Positions 8,247 through 17,872 are shown, numbered from the stretch's first letter. The stretch is 64,000 nt of DNA from Nonomuraea sp. SYSU D8015 (GCF_008065375.1 NZ_VJYI01000002.1:868001-932000), one strand, 5' to 3'. Translations and numbers: made by a program. The notes: generated by a model not told the origin, from the letters alone.

Positions 8247-9587
8247 ATGTCTGTCTGGAACCTGCGTACCGGTGCCGCGCTCGCGACGCTCACGCTCGCG
8301 GCCACGACCTTGGCAGCGGGTCCCGCGTCCGCCGCCGCCCCGGACGTCTACTACGTGGACGCGGTCAACGGCAACGACTCGCTGGCGGGCACGTCGCCCG
8401 CCACCGCATGGAAGACCCTCACCAAGGCGTCCGCGGCTTCCCTGGACCCCGGCGACAAGCTGCTGCTCAGCCGCGGCAGCACCTGGCGGGGGCAGCAACT
8501 CAAGATCACAGGCAAGGGTACCGCGGCCGCGCCGATCGTCGTGGACGCCTACGGTACGGCCACCGCCCGGCCCGTGATCACCGGGCACACCGAGGCGTGC
8601 GTGAGCCTGGAAGGCGCCCACATCGAGGTCTACAACCTGCAGATCGGCCTCCCCACGGACGGCGCGCGCTGCACGTGGGCGGGGATCAAGGTCACCGGCA
8701 ACGACAACGTCATCGAACGGAACTACATCACCGGTGCCGCCGCCGGCGTCTTCATCGAGAAGAACGTTCTCTATACCGCGGTGACGGCCAACGAGTTCGT
8801 CGACAACAACTTCATGAGCAAGAACACCCCGACGCCGGGCAACGACGACTCGGGCGCGTTCGCGATCCTCGTCCAAGGCGACTACTCCAACATCGGCTGG
8901 AACGAGATCCGCGGCTCGGACGCCCCCAGCTACGACTACGTGCGGGACGGCGCGGCCGTGGAGATCTTCCTCGGCTCGGGCAATCGCGTGCACCACAACA
9001 TCGCGATGGACAACGAGACCTTCACCGAGCTGGGCACTAGCAGGGAACTCGACAAGAACGGCAACCCCGTGGACCCCGACGGGACCTCGGGCAACATCTT
9101 CGAGTACAACGTGATCGGCGGCCCCGCGACCCAGGCCGGCCTGGTCACCAGAGGCCCGCAGGAGCCCGGAGAAGACCCGGACCCGAACGGCCCGGTCCTC
9201 GGCACGATCTTCCGCAACAACACCCTGTTGCTGACCCACGTCGATTCTCAGGGTGTGGTCTGCGACGCGAGTTGCACCAACGCCCACCTGTCGATGTCGC
9301 AGAACATCATCCAGGCCGTGAAGAAGACCGCCTACGGTCCGGGGGTCACCGACAGCCACCACAACGTGTTCTTCGGCGCCGCCCAGCACCAGATGGGCGG
9401 CTCGGACAACGTCGAGGCGGACCCGCTGTTCGACTCGGCCAACACGCGGCACCCGCTGAGCCTGCGGGCCGGGAGCCCGGCCATCGACCTCGGGGTGACG
9501 AGGTTCAGCGACGTCGACCTGACCGGCCGGGCCATCGACGGCAGCGACGGCCCGGTGGACGCCGGCGCCTACGAATACGACAAATAA
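8247..9587 (+). CDS. Secreted right-handed beta-helix protein, polysaccharide-lyase-like
   Basis: 446 aa with a Sec signal peptide ending in ASAA at about residue 31. The mature start DVYYVDAVNGNDSLAGTS and AWKTLTKA is typical of parallel beta-helix proteins. Repeated short Asn/Gly-rich turns (GNDNVIERN, SGNIFEYN, FRNNTLL) match PbH1 repeats. The C-terminus (GSPAIDLG...DAGAYEY) matches the choice-of-anchor Q type ending. Likely an extracellular pectate/alginate-type lyase or binding protein; no catalytic residues can be assigned with confidence. A hairpin terminator follows directly. Confidence 0.85.
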   Translation: MSVWNLRTGAALATLTLAATTLAAGPASAAAPDVYYVDAVNGNDSLAGTSPATAWKTLTKASAASLDPGDKLLLSRGSTWRGQQLKITGKGTAAAPIVVDAYGTATARPVITGHTEACVSLEGAHIEVYNLQIGLPTDGARCTWAGIKVTGNDNVIERNYITGAAAGVFIEKNVLYTAVTANEFVDNNFMSKNTPTPGNDDSGAFAILVQGDYSNIGWNEIRGSDAPSYDYVRDGAAVEIFLGSGNRVHHNIAMDNETFTELGTSRELDKNGNPVDPDGTSGNIFEYNVIGGPATQAGLVTRGPQEPGEDPDPNGPVLGTIFRNNTLLLTHVDSQGVVCDASCTNAHLSMSQNIIQAVKKTAYGPGVTDSHHNVFFGAAQHQMGGSDNVEADPLFDSANTRHPLSLRAGSPAIDLGVTRFSDVDLTGRAIDGSDGPVDAGAYEYDK

Positions 9588-9611
9588 GCCCCGACCGCCC
9601 TCGCCGGGGCT
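9587..9611. terminator. Hairpin between convergent genes
   Basis: AGCCCCG (9587-9593) and CGGGGCT (9605-9611) form a perfect 7-bp stem with an 11-nt loop. It overlaps the last base of the beta-helix gene and lies before the end of the convergent MFS gene. There is no T-run, as is usual in high-GC actinobacteria. Confidence 0.6.
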
Positions 9612-9640
9612 GTGCGCGCGGCGGGGGCCGATGGTCGTGG

Positions 9641-11032
9641 TCAGCCGGCGGTGTGCGCGAGTGCCGGGCGGGCCCGGCGGACGGCGGCCAGGACGAGAAC
9701 GCCCGCGACCAGGCCGATCAGCGCGCTCGCCCGGTAGGTGTCGTTCAGCGCCGCGTACGGGGCCGGCTCGCCCTGGTACAGCAGGCCGAGCGCGGCGATG
9801 CCGAGGGCGTACCCGAGCTGCCTGACCGTGTTCACCGCGCCCGCGGCCATGCCGGCCCGCGGCGGCGGGGCGAAGGCCATGGCGGCCGAGCTCAGCGAGG
9901 GGACGGCCAGGCCCACGCCGACGCCGGTCACCACCAGGCCGGGCGCCAGTGCGGTCCAGGACGAGTGCGGGCCCAGCGTGCCCTGCAGGAGCGCGCCCAG
10001 CCCGATCAGCAGCAGCCCGCCGCCGACGGCGGCCCGCGCGGACAGCCCAGGGAACAGGCGGGAGGTCGCGACCGAGACCACGAGGGACGTGGCGGCCATC
10101 GGCGACAGCGCCACCCCCGCCAGCACGGGGCCGAGCCCCAGATCCCGCTGCAGCCAGATCGAGGTGAAGGCGAGGCAGGCGAACGCGGCCGGCATGAGCA
10201 GCCCCGCCCCCGCCATGATCCCGCTGAAGGACCGGTCGGCGAACAGCCGCAGGTCCAGCATCGGCCGGGCGCTCCGCGTCTCGACCACGAGGAACGCCAC
10301 GAGCGCCACGGCGGCCGCGCCCAAGGGCAGAAGCGTCCGCGCCGCCGTCCACCCGTACTGACCGGCCTCGATCAGCCCGTACGTGAGCGCCCCCGCCGCC
10401 ACCGTGAACGTGACCATGCCCGCCCAGTCCGGCCGTCCGCCGCCGGGCAGACGCGACTCCTCGACGGCCCGCACGGTGAGCCAGGCGGCGGCCAGGCTGA
10501 TGGGCAGATTCACCAGGAAGATGGCCCGCCAGTGCAGGTGCTCGGTGAGCAGGCCGCCCAGCATGGGCGCGAAGGCCGCGGCGGCCCCGTTGACGCCGCC
10601 CCACACGCCGAACGCGATGCCGCGCTGCCGACCGCGGTAGGTGGCGCTGATCAAGGCCAGGGTGGTGGCCATCATGGCGGCGCCGCCCGCGCCCTGCACC
10701 ACGCGGGCCGCCACCAGCACGCCGCCGCTGGGCGCCAGCCCGCAGGCGAGCGAGGCCAGCGCGAACGCGCCCAGCGCCACCAGGTACACCTTGCGCCGTC
10801 CGGCGTGGTCGGCGAAGGACCCGGCGGCGAGCAGCAGGGCGGCTAGGGCCAGCGCGTAGCCGTCGAGCAGCCACTGCCCGCCGGTGAACGACATGTGGAG
10901 GTCGGTCGTGATCTGCGGCAAAGCGACCATGACGATGGTCACGTCGACGAGGAGCATGAAGGCGCCCAGACAGGCGGCCACCAAGGGCCGCCAGTTCGTG
11001 GTCGTCGTCTCGGGAATCCGTGTTTCCGTCAT
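9641..11032 (-). CDS. MFS multidrug exporter, DHA2-like
   Basis: 463 aa with twelve or more hydrophobic helices. DHA2-type motifs are visible: WLLDGYALALAALLLAAGSFAD and GRRKVYL (motif A), and RVVQGAGGAAMM with PMLGGLL (motif C region), which mark it as a proton-driven drug exporter of the inner membrane. The start MTETRIPET is chosen because the first helix follows immediately; the open frame upstream is antisense to the regulator gene. An Lrp-type regulator is transcribed divergently with about 80 bp between, suggesting local control. Substrate unknown. Confidence 0.9.
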   Translation of the reverse strand: MTETRIPETTTTNWRPLVAACLGAFMLLVDVTIVMVALPQITTDLHMSFTGGQWLLDGYALALAALLLAAGSFADHAGRRKVYLVALGAFALASLACGLAPSGGVLVAARVVQGAGGAAMMATTLALISATYRGRQRGIAFGVWGGVNGAAAAFAPMLGGLLTEHLHWRAIFLVNLPISLAAAWLTVRAVEESRLPGGGRPDWAGMVTFTVAAGALTYGLIEAGQYGWTAARTLLPLGAAAVALVAFLVVETRSARPMLDLRLFADRSFSGIMAGAGLLMPAAFACLAFTSIWLQRDLGLGPVLAGVALSPMAATSLVVSVATSRLFPGLSARAAVGGGLLLIGLGALLQGTLGPHSSWTALAPGLVVTGVGVGLAVPSLSSAAMAFAPPPRAGMAAGAVNTVRQLGYALGIAALGLLYQGEPAPYAALNDTYRASALIGLVAGVLVLAAVRRARPALAHTAG

Positions 11033-11116
11033 GCGACCACGGTCAGGCACCTGTGCCGATATTCGCTGGAATTGTTGGCCAAAGTGGCGCTTTTCCGTGC
11101 GGGTTAGGCTTTGGTG

Positions 11117-12097
11117 GTGGAAAACATTGCCTTGGACGAGGTAGATCGCGGGCTGCTGCACGCGCTGCAGGTGGACGGGCGGGCCTCGTTCAGCCGCATC
11201 GGTGAGGTGCTCGGCGTGTCCGACCAGCGGGTGGCACGCCGCTACCGGCGGCTGCGCTCGTCCGGCATGGTGCGCGTCGTCGGCCTCCCTGACGGGCGGC
11301 GGCTCGGCTACGAGAACTGGTCGATCAGGCTGCGCTGCACCCCCGACGCCGCGGTCTCGATCGCCGAAGCGCTGGGCCGGCGCTCCGACACGTTCTGGGT
11401 TCACCTGTTGTCCGGCGGCACCGAGATCTCCTGCGGCACGTACCAGCGCACGGCCGATGACCGCGAGTCGCTGCTGCTGCACAAGGTCGCGCGGACCAAC
11501 CGGGTGCTTTCGGTCATCGCCCATCGGACGCTGCACATGTTCGTCGGCGGGCGGATCGGCTGGACCGGGCTGGCCGCGCTCTCCCCTGATCAGGTGGCGC
11601 ACCTGGCCGCGGGGCGCGTGTACGCCAAGCGGGGCGACGGCGAGCCGGTGGTGCTCGGCCCCGGCGACGAGGCGCTCCTCGAGGTCCTGCGGCGCGACGG
11701 CCGGGCGGCCCACGCCGATCTGGCGGCCGCGACCGGCTGGTCGGAGTCCACGGTCAGGCGGCGCATGGAGCACCTCAGCGCGGCCGGGGCGCTCTTCTTC
11801 GACCTGGACGTCCTGCCCACGCTGCTGGGCTACCGGGTGGAGGCACAGCTGTGGATGTCGGTGCCGCCGGCCGAGCTGCACGCGACCGGGCGGGCGCTGG
11901 CCGGGCACCCGGAGATCGCCTTCGCGGGTGCGACGACGGGCCCGAACAACCTGATGGCCAGCGTCGTGTGCCGCGACGACGCGGCGTTCTACCGCTACAT
12001 GACCGAGAGCCTGGGCGCGCTGCCCGCGATCAGGCACATCGAGACCGCACCGATCATCAGGACCATCAAGCGGGCGGGGGCGGTGCTCTCCGTGTGA
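11117..12097 (+). CDS. Double-domain Lrp/AsnC-family regulator
   Basis: 326 aa, roughly twice the usual Lrp length. It contains two winged-helix blocks: one at the N-terminus (LDEVDRGLLHALQVDGRASF then IGEVLGVSDQRVARRYRRL) and one in the middle (DEALLEVLRRDGRAAHADLA then SESTVRRRMEHL). Each is followed by a RAM-like effector region. This duplicated layout is common in actinobacteria. It is divergent from the MFS exporter and probably controls it. TTG, GTG and GTG codons lie in a row at 11111, 11114 and 11117; the last is used because TAGG is best spaced for it. Confidence 0.87.
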   Translation: MENIALDEVDRGLLHALQVDGRASFSRIGEVLGVSDQRVARRYRRLRSSGMVRVVGLPDGRRLGYENWSIRLRCTPDAAVSIAEALGRRSDTFWVHLLSGGTEISCGTYQRTADDRESLLLHKVARTNRVLSVIAHRTLHMFVGGRIGWTGLAALSPDQVAHLAAGRVYAKRGDGEPVVLGPGDEALLEVLRRDGRAAHADLAAATGWSESTVRRRMEHLSAAGALFFDLDVLPTLLGYRVEAQLWMSVPPAELHATGRALAGHPEIAFAGATTGPNNLMASVVCRDDAAFYRYMTESLGALPAIRHIETAPIIRTIKRAGAVLSV

Positions 12098-12142
12098 CGA
12101 CATCGGGTGCTCGGCGCGCGGGCGTGGGCCGATAATCGGGGC

Positions 12143-14347
12143 GTGCAGCGGCGATCGTTCCTCCGGCTCGGCGGCGTGGCCGCGGCCGGGATGCTGGGGG
12201 CGCTGGTCCAGGCGGAGGTCGCGCACACGCCCGACGACTCGTTCATCCGATTACGCCGCCGATGGCGGGAGGTCAGCGCGGGCTCCGGCTACGACCCGGC
12301 CGCGGAGCCGTATCGGACGTGGCTGGCCGGGCTGGGCCGGGCGGCCGCCCGGCACCGCGACGCGATGGAGCCGTCCAGCGCCTCGCTCTGGCCTGACCAG
12401 GCCTTCCCTTCGTTCGTGGCGACGCCGCGGCGGCTGCGGGCCATGGCGCACGCGTACGTGCTGGAGGGGACCGGCCTGACCGGCGACCCGGGCCTGGCCG
12501 CAGCCGTCGCCGCCGGGATCGACCACTACCGGCGGCACGTGTACGCGGCCGGCGCCGACGCCGTGGGCAACTGGTGGCACTGGCGGATCGGCGTACCGAA
12601 GGCGCTGCTCGACGCGGCCGTGCTGGTCGGCCTCGACGAAGGGCGAAGCGCGGCCCTGCGGGACGCTGTGGACCACTTCGTCCCCGAATGCCGCCTAGCC
12701 AGCTACAGCGGCACCAGCACCGGCGCCAACCGGGTGGACCTGTGCCTGGTGATGCTGCTGCGGGCCATGCTCGGCTCGGATCCGGGCAAGGCGGACCTGG
12801 CGGTCTCGGCGCTCGATCCGGTGTTCCGCTACGTCGGTGAGGGCGACGGGTTCTACCGGGACGGTTCGTTCATCCAGCATACGTACGTCCCCTACCAGGG
12901 CGCCTACGGGGTGACGCTGCTGTCGGGGCTCGCCACGATGTTCGCGGTGCTGCGCGGCTCGCCGTGGGAGGTCACCCATGAGATCGCGTTCGACGCGGTC
13001 GAGAGGTCGTTCGCGCCGTTCGTGCGTGACGGGGCCTGCATGGACCTGGTACGCGGGCGCGGCGTCGGCCGCAGGCCCTTCGGCGACCACGAGAAGGGCC
13101 GCGAGATCGCCGCCGCGGTCCTGCTGCTCGGCGACGTGGCCCCGGCCGCCTACCGGGCCCGCTGGCACGCTCTGGTCAAGGGCTGGGCGGCGCGGAACAC
13201 GCACCGGCCGATGCTGGAGCACCGCGAGCCCGCCTTCCACGCCCGCCTGGCGGCGATCATGGCGGACGACGCCGTCCCCGCCGCGCCCGAGCCGGTCGGG
13301 CACCGGCTGCTGCCGATGAGCGCCAGGGCCGTGCACCGGCGGCCGGCCTGGTGCGCGGCACTCAGCATGGCCTCCCACCGGATCGGCCACTACGAGCACG
13401 GCAACGGCGAGAACCTGCGCGGCTGGCACACCGGCTCGGGAATGCTCTACTGGTGGGCCGACGGGCACGGCGACCAGTACTCCGACTCCTTCTGGCCCAC
13501 CGTGGACCCCTACCGCCTGCCGGGCACGACCGTCTCCACCCGGCGGCTGCCCGACGGCGCGGGCGAGGGATGGGGCGACACGTGCCCGCCGTGGCGGTGG
13601 GTGGGCGGGGCCACGGACGGCCTCCATGCCGCCGTCGGCCAGCACCTCACCGGGCTGGAGAGCACGATGGAGGCGTTCAAGTCGTGGTTCTTCCTCGACG
13701 ACGCCGTCGTCTGCCTGGGCGCGGGCATCACCTGCGAGGACGGGACACGCGTCGAGACGGTCGTGGACAATCGCAGGACCGGTGCCGAGCTCACGCTCGG
13801 GGAAGGCTGGGCCCACCTCGACGGCCACGGCGGCTACGTGGTCCGAGGGCCCTTGCGCACGCTGCGGGAGCGCCGCAGCGGCGGCGGCGTGGCCCGCGAC
13901 TACGTGACGCTCTGGCTGGACCACGGCGTCGATCCCCGCTCGGCCGGTTACGTCTACGTGCTGCTGCCCGGGGCTCCGCGGGAGGCGACCCGGGCACGGG
14001 CCGCCGATCCCGGCTGGCTGCGGGTGCTCGCCAACACCTCGCGTCTGCAGGCCGTGCGAGTGCCCTCGCTCGGGATCACGGCGGCGTGCTTCTGGAACGC
14101 CGGGGCCGCCGGCGGCCTGACCGCCTCCGCCCCCTGCGCGGTCCTGGTCCGCGAGCACGGCGACGGCACCGCCGCGCTCACCGTGGCCGATCCCCGGTGC
14201 GACCTGGACGAGCTGTCCGTGACCTGGGCCCGGCCGGTGACCTCGCTGGTCAGCGGTGACGCCCTCCTGACCGGCTCCACGTTCGTCTTCCGCGGGCTGG
14301 CCGGCCGGGAGGGCGCCTCCGTCACGGTCACCGTGCGGCTCGGCTGA
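12143..14347 (+). CDS. Tat-exported polysaccharide lyase family 8
   Basis: 734 aa, in the family range. The N-terminus QRRSFLRLGG with a following hydrophobic stretch is a twin-arginine signal. The N-terminal alpha/alpha toroid (about 35-350) holds GNWWHWRIGVPKAL, TGANRVDLC and GDGFYRDGSFIQHTYVPYQGAYG. These carry the Asn, His and Tyr expected for beta-elimination of uronic-acid polymers. The C-terminal beta-sandwich includes GENLRGWHTGSGMLYWW and the GDTCPPW region. Likely substrates are hyaluronate, chondroitin or xanthan; which one cannot be told. It starts 46 bp after the Lrp-type gene and could share its transcript. Confidence 0.9.
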   Translation: MQRRSFLRLGGVAAAGMLGALVQAEVAHTPDDSFIRLRRRWREVSAGSGYDPAAEPYRTWLAGLGRAAARHRDAMEPSSASLWPDQAFPSFVATPRRLRAMAHAYVLEGTGLTGDPGLAAAVAAGIDHYRRHVYAAGADAVGNWWHWRIGVPKALLDAAVLVGLDEGRSAALRDAVDHFVPECRLASYSGTSTGANRVDLCLVMLLRAMLGSDPGKADLAVSALDPVFRYVGEGDGFYRDGSFIQHTYVPYQGAYGVTLLSGLATMFAVLRGSPWEVTHEIAFDAVERSFAPFVRDGACMDLVRGRGVGRRPFGDHEKGREIAAAVLLLGDVAPAAYRARWHALVKGWAARNTHRPMLEHREPAFHARLAAIMADDAVPAAPEPVGHRLLPMSARAVHRRPAWCAALSMASHRIGHYEHGNGENLRGWHTGSGMLYWWADGHGDQYSDSFWPTVDPYRLPGTTVSTRRLPDGAGEGWGDTCPPWRWVGGATDGLHAAVGQHLTGLESTMEAFKSWFFLDDAVVCLGAGITCEDGTRVETVVDNRRTGAELTLGEGWAHLDGHGGYVVRGPLRTLRERRSGGGVARDYVTLWLDHGVDPRSAGYVYVLLPGAPREATRARAADPGWLRVLANTSRLQAVRVPSLGITAACFWNAGAAGGLTASAPCAVLVREHGDGTAALTVADPRCDLDELSVTWARPVTSLVSGDALLTGSTFVFRGLAGREGASVTVTVRLG

Positions 14348-14350
14348 GCG

Positions 14351-15535
14351 TCAGCCCTCCGGCCGCGCCTTCGGCGTGTCGGTCCAGCCCATCTGCTCCA
14401 GCGTCACCTTCAGCAGCGGCTTGTCCTTCTCCCACACCTCGTACTGCAGGAGCTCGGCCGTCTCACCGTCGATGATCAGCCGGTACGAGATCGCATCCGC
14501 CGTGGACACGGAGAGGGCGGCCCCGGTGCGCCCCATGGTGTCCGCGACCTGGCCCTGCGACGTGATGCCCGGTTGGTCGGCGAGCACCTTGAACAGGGCG
14601 GACCGGGTGGCCGGGGTGATCGGCGCGGTCATCAGGTCCACCCCGGTCTGCCACAGGTAGCCGCGCTTGTCCGTCTGCGCGGTGTTCGGGCTGCGCTTCC
14701 AGAGCGCTTCCAGCTCCCCCTTCAGCGCGCCCTCGGTCGTGGGCAGGTCCGAAAGGTTCTGCAGCGTGAGGCTGGGGTTGTCGATCGACAGGATCCGCTC
14801 GGTGTCGTCGAGGCGGACTCTGGGCGTGCTCTCGACCAGCTTGGGGGAGCCCGCCGCCTTCCAGGCCGCCTCGTCCTCGGGGGAGCCGAACGTGACCGTC
14901 ACCGGGTGGCTCAGCGAACGGCCGGGCTCGCCCTTCTTCATGGCCCGCCAGGACTCGCGGGTGTCGGCCGAGTAGGCCAGGTACGGCAGATCCGTCGTCT
15001 TCAGCTCGAGGAACTTCGCCTCGAACTCCTTCTTCGTCGCGGCGAGCCCTTCCGGGGCGCCCTCGAGCTCCTTCTCCTTCTTCTCCATCTCCTCGATGAG
15101 GGCCTTGGCCTTGGCCTCGTACTCGCTCGGCACGACGCGGACCTTCGTGAAGGTGCGTTCGCGCACGTACCAGTAGCGGCCGGCGCGGGCCGGGTCGCGC
15201 ATCGCGGTCGAGGCCGCCGCCAGCAGGAACGAGCGGGCGTTCACCGGCCGGGCGGAGGGTGTCCGTGTCTCGCTCGGCGCGGCGATCGGGGCCTGGCGAG
15301 GGTTGGGGAGGGCTGCGGGGCTCTGGCCGGAGACCACTACGACAGCGGCGGCCGCGGCTAGCCCGGCCACTACCGTGCCCGCCACCAGCAGGAACGGCCT
15401 GCGGGAGCGGCGGCGCGGGGTGCGCGGGGCCGCGAAGGCGTGGGCGAGGTCGGCAGAGCGGCGTCGCCGGTACGCCTCCTCGGTCAGCTCGTCGAGTGCC
15501 GCCGGCTTGAGCTCGGCGAACATGCGGTCGGTCAT
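14351..15535 (-). CDS. CU044_5270-family membrane protein, partner of the ECF sigma factor
   Basis: 394 aa. A basic cytoplasmic region (1-47, ending RRRSRRP) is followed by one transmembrane helix (about 48-69) and a large exported domain. The exported part includes a charged coiled-coil-like stretch rich in Lys/Glu (about 135-170). This architecture is characteristic of the actinobacterial CU044_5270 family, which is almost always encoded directly after a SigE-like sigma factor. The ATG overlaps the sigma stop by 4 nt. By position it may regulate the sigma factor or act with it in the envelope, but it lacks a zinc-binding anti-sigma motif. Confidence 0.8.
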   Translation of the reverse strand: MTDRMFAELKPAALDELTEEAYRRRRSADLAHAFAAPRTPRRRSRRPFLLVAGTVVAGLAAAAAVVVVSGQSPAALPNPRQAPIAAPSETRTPSARPVNARSFLLAAASTAMRDPARAGRYWYVRERTFTKVRVVPSEYEAKAKALIEEMEKKEKELEGAPEGLAATKKEFEAKFLELKTTDLPYLAYSADTRESWRAMKKGEPGRSLSHPVTVTFGSPEDEAAWKAAGSPKLVESTPRVRLDDTERILSIDNPSLTLQNLSDLPTTEGALKGELEALWKRSPNTAQTDKRGYLWQTGVDLMTAPITPATRSALFKVLADQPGITSQGQVADTMGRTGAALSVSTADAISYRLIIDGETAELLQYEVWEKDKPLLKVTLEQMGWTDTPKARPEG

Positions 15536-16041
15536 GCCATCCTCCGGGACGGGTATCCCACGCGGAGCGCCTGGTTCAGGCGTTTACGCGCGCGGTGCAG
15601 CCTGACGTTGTACGTGCGGACCGAACAGCCCATGACGGCGGCCGCCTGCTCGGGCGGCAGGCCGTACCAGGTGGCGAACACCATCGCCTCCACGTCCTGC
15701 TCCGGTAGGGCCGAGAGCGCGGCCAGGGCGGCCTCCCTGTCGGCGACGTGCTCGGCGACGTCGCCGCCCACCTGCTCTCGGTGGAGTGCCGCTATCCGAT
15801 CGACCAGGGCCTGCCGCCGATGACGTGAATCACGCTGCTTGGCCAGCAGGTTGCGGGCCACCCCGAGCAGCCACGGCAGCGGCGGCTCGGGCAGGTCGTC
15901 GAGCCGCCGCCAGGCCACGAGGAACGTCTCGCTGGAGACGTCCTCGGCCACGTCGCGCTCGACCCGCAGCAGGGCGTAGCCGAGCACGCTCCGGTAGTGC
16001 CGGTCGTAGAGGTCGGTGAATCGTTCTTCGGGATCGTCCAC
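15532..16041 (-). CDS. ECF-type RNA polymerase sigma factor
   Basis: 169 aa. Region 2 lies at about 5-75 (FTDLYDRHYRSVLGYALLRV, DVAEDVSSETFLVAWRRLDD) and region 4 at about 105-160 (LSALPEQDVEAMVFATWYGLPPEQAAAVMGCSVRTYNVRLHRARKRL in two pieces). This matches a SigE-like sigma-70. There is no C-terminal extension. It is translated together with the downstream CU044_5270-family protein through ATGA. A palindrome for autoregulation was not found upstream; the intergenic region to the xylanase is 180 bp and probably holds both promoters. Confidence 0.92.
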   Translation of the reverse strand: MDDPEERFTDLYDRHYRSVLGYALLRVERDVAEDVSSETFLVAWRRLDDLPEPPLPWLLGVARNLLAKQRDSRHRRQALVDRIAALHREQVGGDVAEHVADREAALAALSALPEQDVEAMVFATWYGLPPEQAAAVMGCSVRTYNVRLHRARKRLNQALRVGYPSRRMA

Positions 16042-16221
16042 GAACAGAAGTCCCTCCAGACGATCCTGGATTACACCGTCACTCGCCTTTTGTCCGCGCG
16101 TTCCGGTATTCCGGCACCACCAGCGACCCCGTTTCTCTTGACGCCCGGGGCTCGCAGCGCTTAGGTTCCCGGCGACCGGCGAAATATATCGTTACGTCGC
16201 CGAAACTTTCGGAGGTCACCG

Positions 16222-17262
16222 GTGAAGCCACTGATCCTCGCCCTGGCGCTCGTCCTCGCCGCACCGCTCCCCGCCCAAGCAGCCCACCCCCGCCCGCCCC
16301 GTGACCTGCGCGAACTGGCGCACCAGCACGGCATCAGGATCGGCAGCGCCGTCGACATCGCCGCCCTGCGTGCCGAGGCCGACTACCGCAAGGTGCTGAA
16401 CCGCGAGTTCTCCCACGTCACCGCCGAGAACGCGATGAAGTGGGAGTCCGTCGAGCCCGAGCGAGGCGTCTTCACCTGGGCCGACGCCGACGCCTTGGTC
16501 GAGAACGCCCGCCGCAACCACCAGCGGGTACGCGGCCACACCCTCGTCTGGCACAACCAGCTGCCCGCCTGGCTGACCACCGGCGTCGAGAACGGCACCA
16601 TCGGCGCCACCGAGCTCAGGAAGATCCTGCGGGACCACATCACCACCCAGGCACGCCGCTACAAGGGCAAGATCAGGGCCTGGGACGTGGTGAACGAGGT
16701 GGTCAACGACGACGGCACCATGCGGCAGAGCATCTGGCTCACCCACCTCGGCCCCGGCTACATCGCCGACGCCTTCCGCTGGGCCCACCGCGCGGACCCG
16801 CACGCCAAGCTCTACATCAACGACTACAACCTGGAGTGGAACGCCCCCAAGATCGAGACCACGCTCTCGATCGTCAAGGACCTCCAGGCGCAGGGCGTCC
16901 CCATCCACGGCATCGGCTTCCAGGGCCACCTCGGCATCCAGTACGACTACCCGGGCGACTGGGCCAACGTCATGCGCCGCTTCGCCGACCTGGGCCTGGA
17001 GGTCGCGGTCACCGAGCTGGACGTGCGCATGGAGCTGCCGGTCACCCCCGAGAAGCTCGCCACCCAGGCCGAGTACTACCGCCGGGCGCTGACCGACTGT
17101 CTCAGCGTCAAGGCCTGCCGCGAGTTCACCGTCTGGGGCTTCACCGACCGGCACTCGTGGGTGCCCGGCTGGTTCCCCGGTCAGGGCGCGGCCTGCCTGT
17201 TCGATGAGAACCTGGCGCCCAAACCCGCCTACCACGCCCTGCTGAGCGTGAAGAAGGGGTAG
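16222..17262 (+). CDS. Secreted endo-1,4-beta-xylanase, GH10
   Basis: 346 aa: a signal peptide (cleavage near AQA-A, residue 20-21) and a single GH10 barrel. The acid/base E159 lies in WDVVNEVVND and the nucleophile E265 in VTELDVRM. The substrate-cleft motifs AENAMKWE, GHTLVWHNQ and GFQGHLG are all present. No carbohydrate-binding module is attached, so the enzyme probably acts on soluble or accessible xylan outside the cell. GGAGG sits 6-7 nt before the GTG start. It is monocistronic and divergent from the ECF sigma gene. Confidence 0.96.
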   Translation: MKPLILALALVLAAPLPAQAAHPRPPRDLRELAHQHGIRIGSAVDIAALRAEADYRKVLNREFSHVTAENAMKWESVEPERGVFTWADADALVENARRNHQRVRGHTLVWHNQLPAWLTTGVENGTIGATELRKILRDHITTQARRYKGKIRAWDVVNEVVNDDGTMRQSIWLTHLGPGYIADAFRWAHRADPHAKLYINDYNLEWNAPKIETTLSIVKDLQAQGVPIHGIGFQGHLGIQYDYPGDWANVMRRFADLGLEVAVTELDVRMELPVTPEKLATQAEYYRRALTDCLSVKACREFTVWGFTDRHSWVPGWFPGQGAACLFDENLAPKPAYHALLSVKKG

Positions 17263-17368
17263 CCCCGCAGCCCTCTCAGAAATTTCCCGGCCGCCGTGTC
17301 GATCCGGCCGGAGGACGTTCGACGCGTTGGTGTCGGAACACCTTCAAGCCAGTGAAAGGCACGGCGTC

Positions 17369-17824
17369 ATGCAGAAGATCACCACGTACCTCTGGTTCGA
17401 CAACCAGGCCGAGGAGGCCGCCCAGTTCTACACGACGCTCTTCGACGACTCGCGCGTCGTGGACGTCCACCGCAACGGCGACGACGGCCCGGCGATGATG
17501 GTCACGTTCGAGCTGGCCGGCCAGCGCTTCCTCGCGCTGAACGGCGGCCCGCAGTTCACCTTCACCGAGGCCATCTCGCTGTACGTCGAGTGCGAGGACC
17601 AGAAGGAGGTCGACGACCTCTGGGCCAGGCTCACGGAGGGCGGCGAGGAGTCGCAGTGCGGCTGGCTGAAGGACAGGTGGGGCCTGTCCTGGCAGATCAT
17701 CCCGCGCCGCCTGCCGGAGCTGCTGAGCGACCCCGAGCCCGCCAGGGCCGAGCGCGCCGTCCAGGCGATGCTGGGTATGAAGAAGATCGACGTCCAGGCT
17801 CTGGAGGACGCCGCCAACGGCTGA
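17369..17824 (+). CDS. VOC-family protein, PhnB/3-demethylubiquinone-type
   Basis: 151 aa. The start MQKITTYLWFDNQAEEAAQFYTTLF, then FLALNGGPQF, AISLYVECEDQKEVDDLW and GWLKDRWGLSWQIIP, fit the PhnB-like subgroup of the vicinal oxygen chelate fold. Proteins of this group are small dimers whose biochemical role is mostly unassigned, despite the methyltransferase name in databases. AAAGG lies about 10 nt before the ATG. A long hairpin separates it from the convergent enolase gene. Confidence 0.85.
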   Translation: MQKITTYLWFDNQAEEAAQFYTTLFDDSRVVDVHRNGDDGPAMMVTFELAGQRFLALNGGPQFTFTEAISLYVECEDQKEVDDLWARLTEGGEESQCGWLKDRWGLSWQIIPRRLPELLSDPEPARAERAVQAMLGMKKIDVQALEDAANG

Positions 17825-17839
17825 GCGGCGCCGCAGGCG

Positions 17840-17872
17840 GTGGCCGGTGGGCGGCTCACGCTCACCGGCCAC
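17840..17872. terminator. Bidirectional hairpin terminator
   Basis: GTGGCCGGTG (17840-17849) pairs perfectly with CACCGGCCAC (17863-17872): a 10-bp stem with a 13-nt loop. It sits between the convergent VOC and enolase genes and overlaps the enolase stop codon. Confidence 0.7.
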
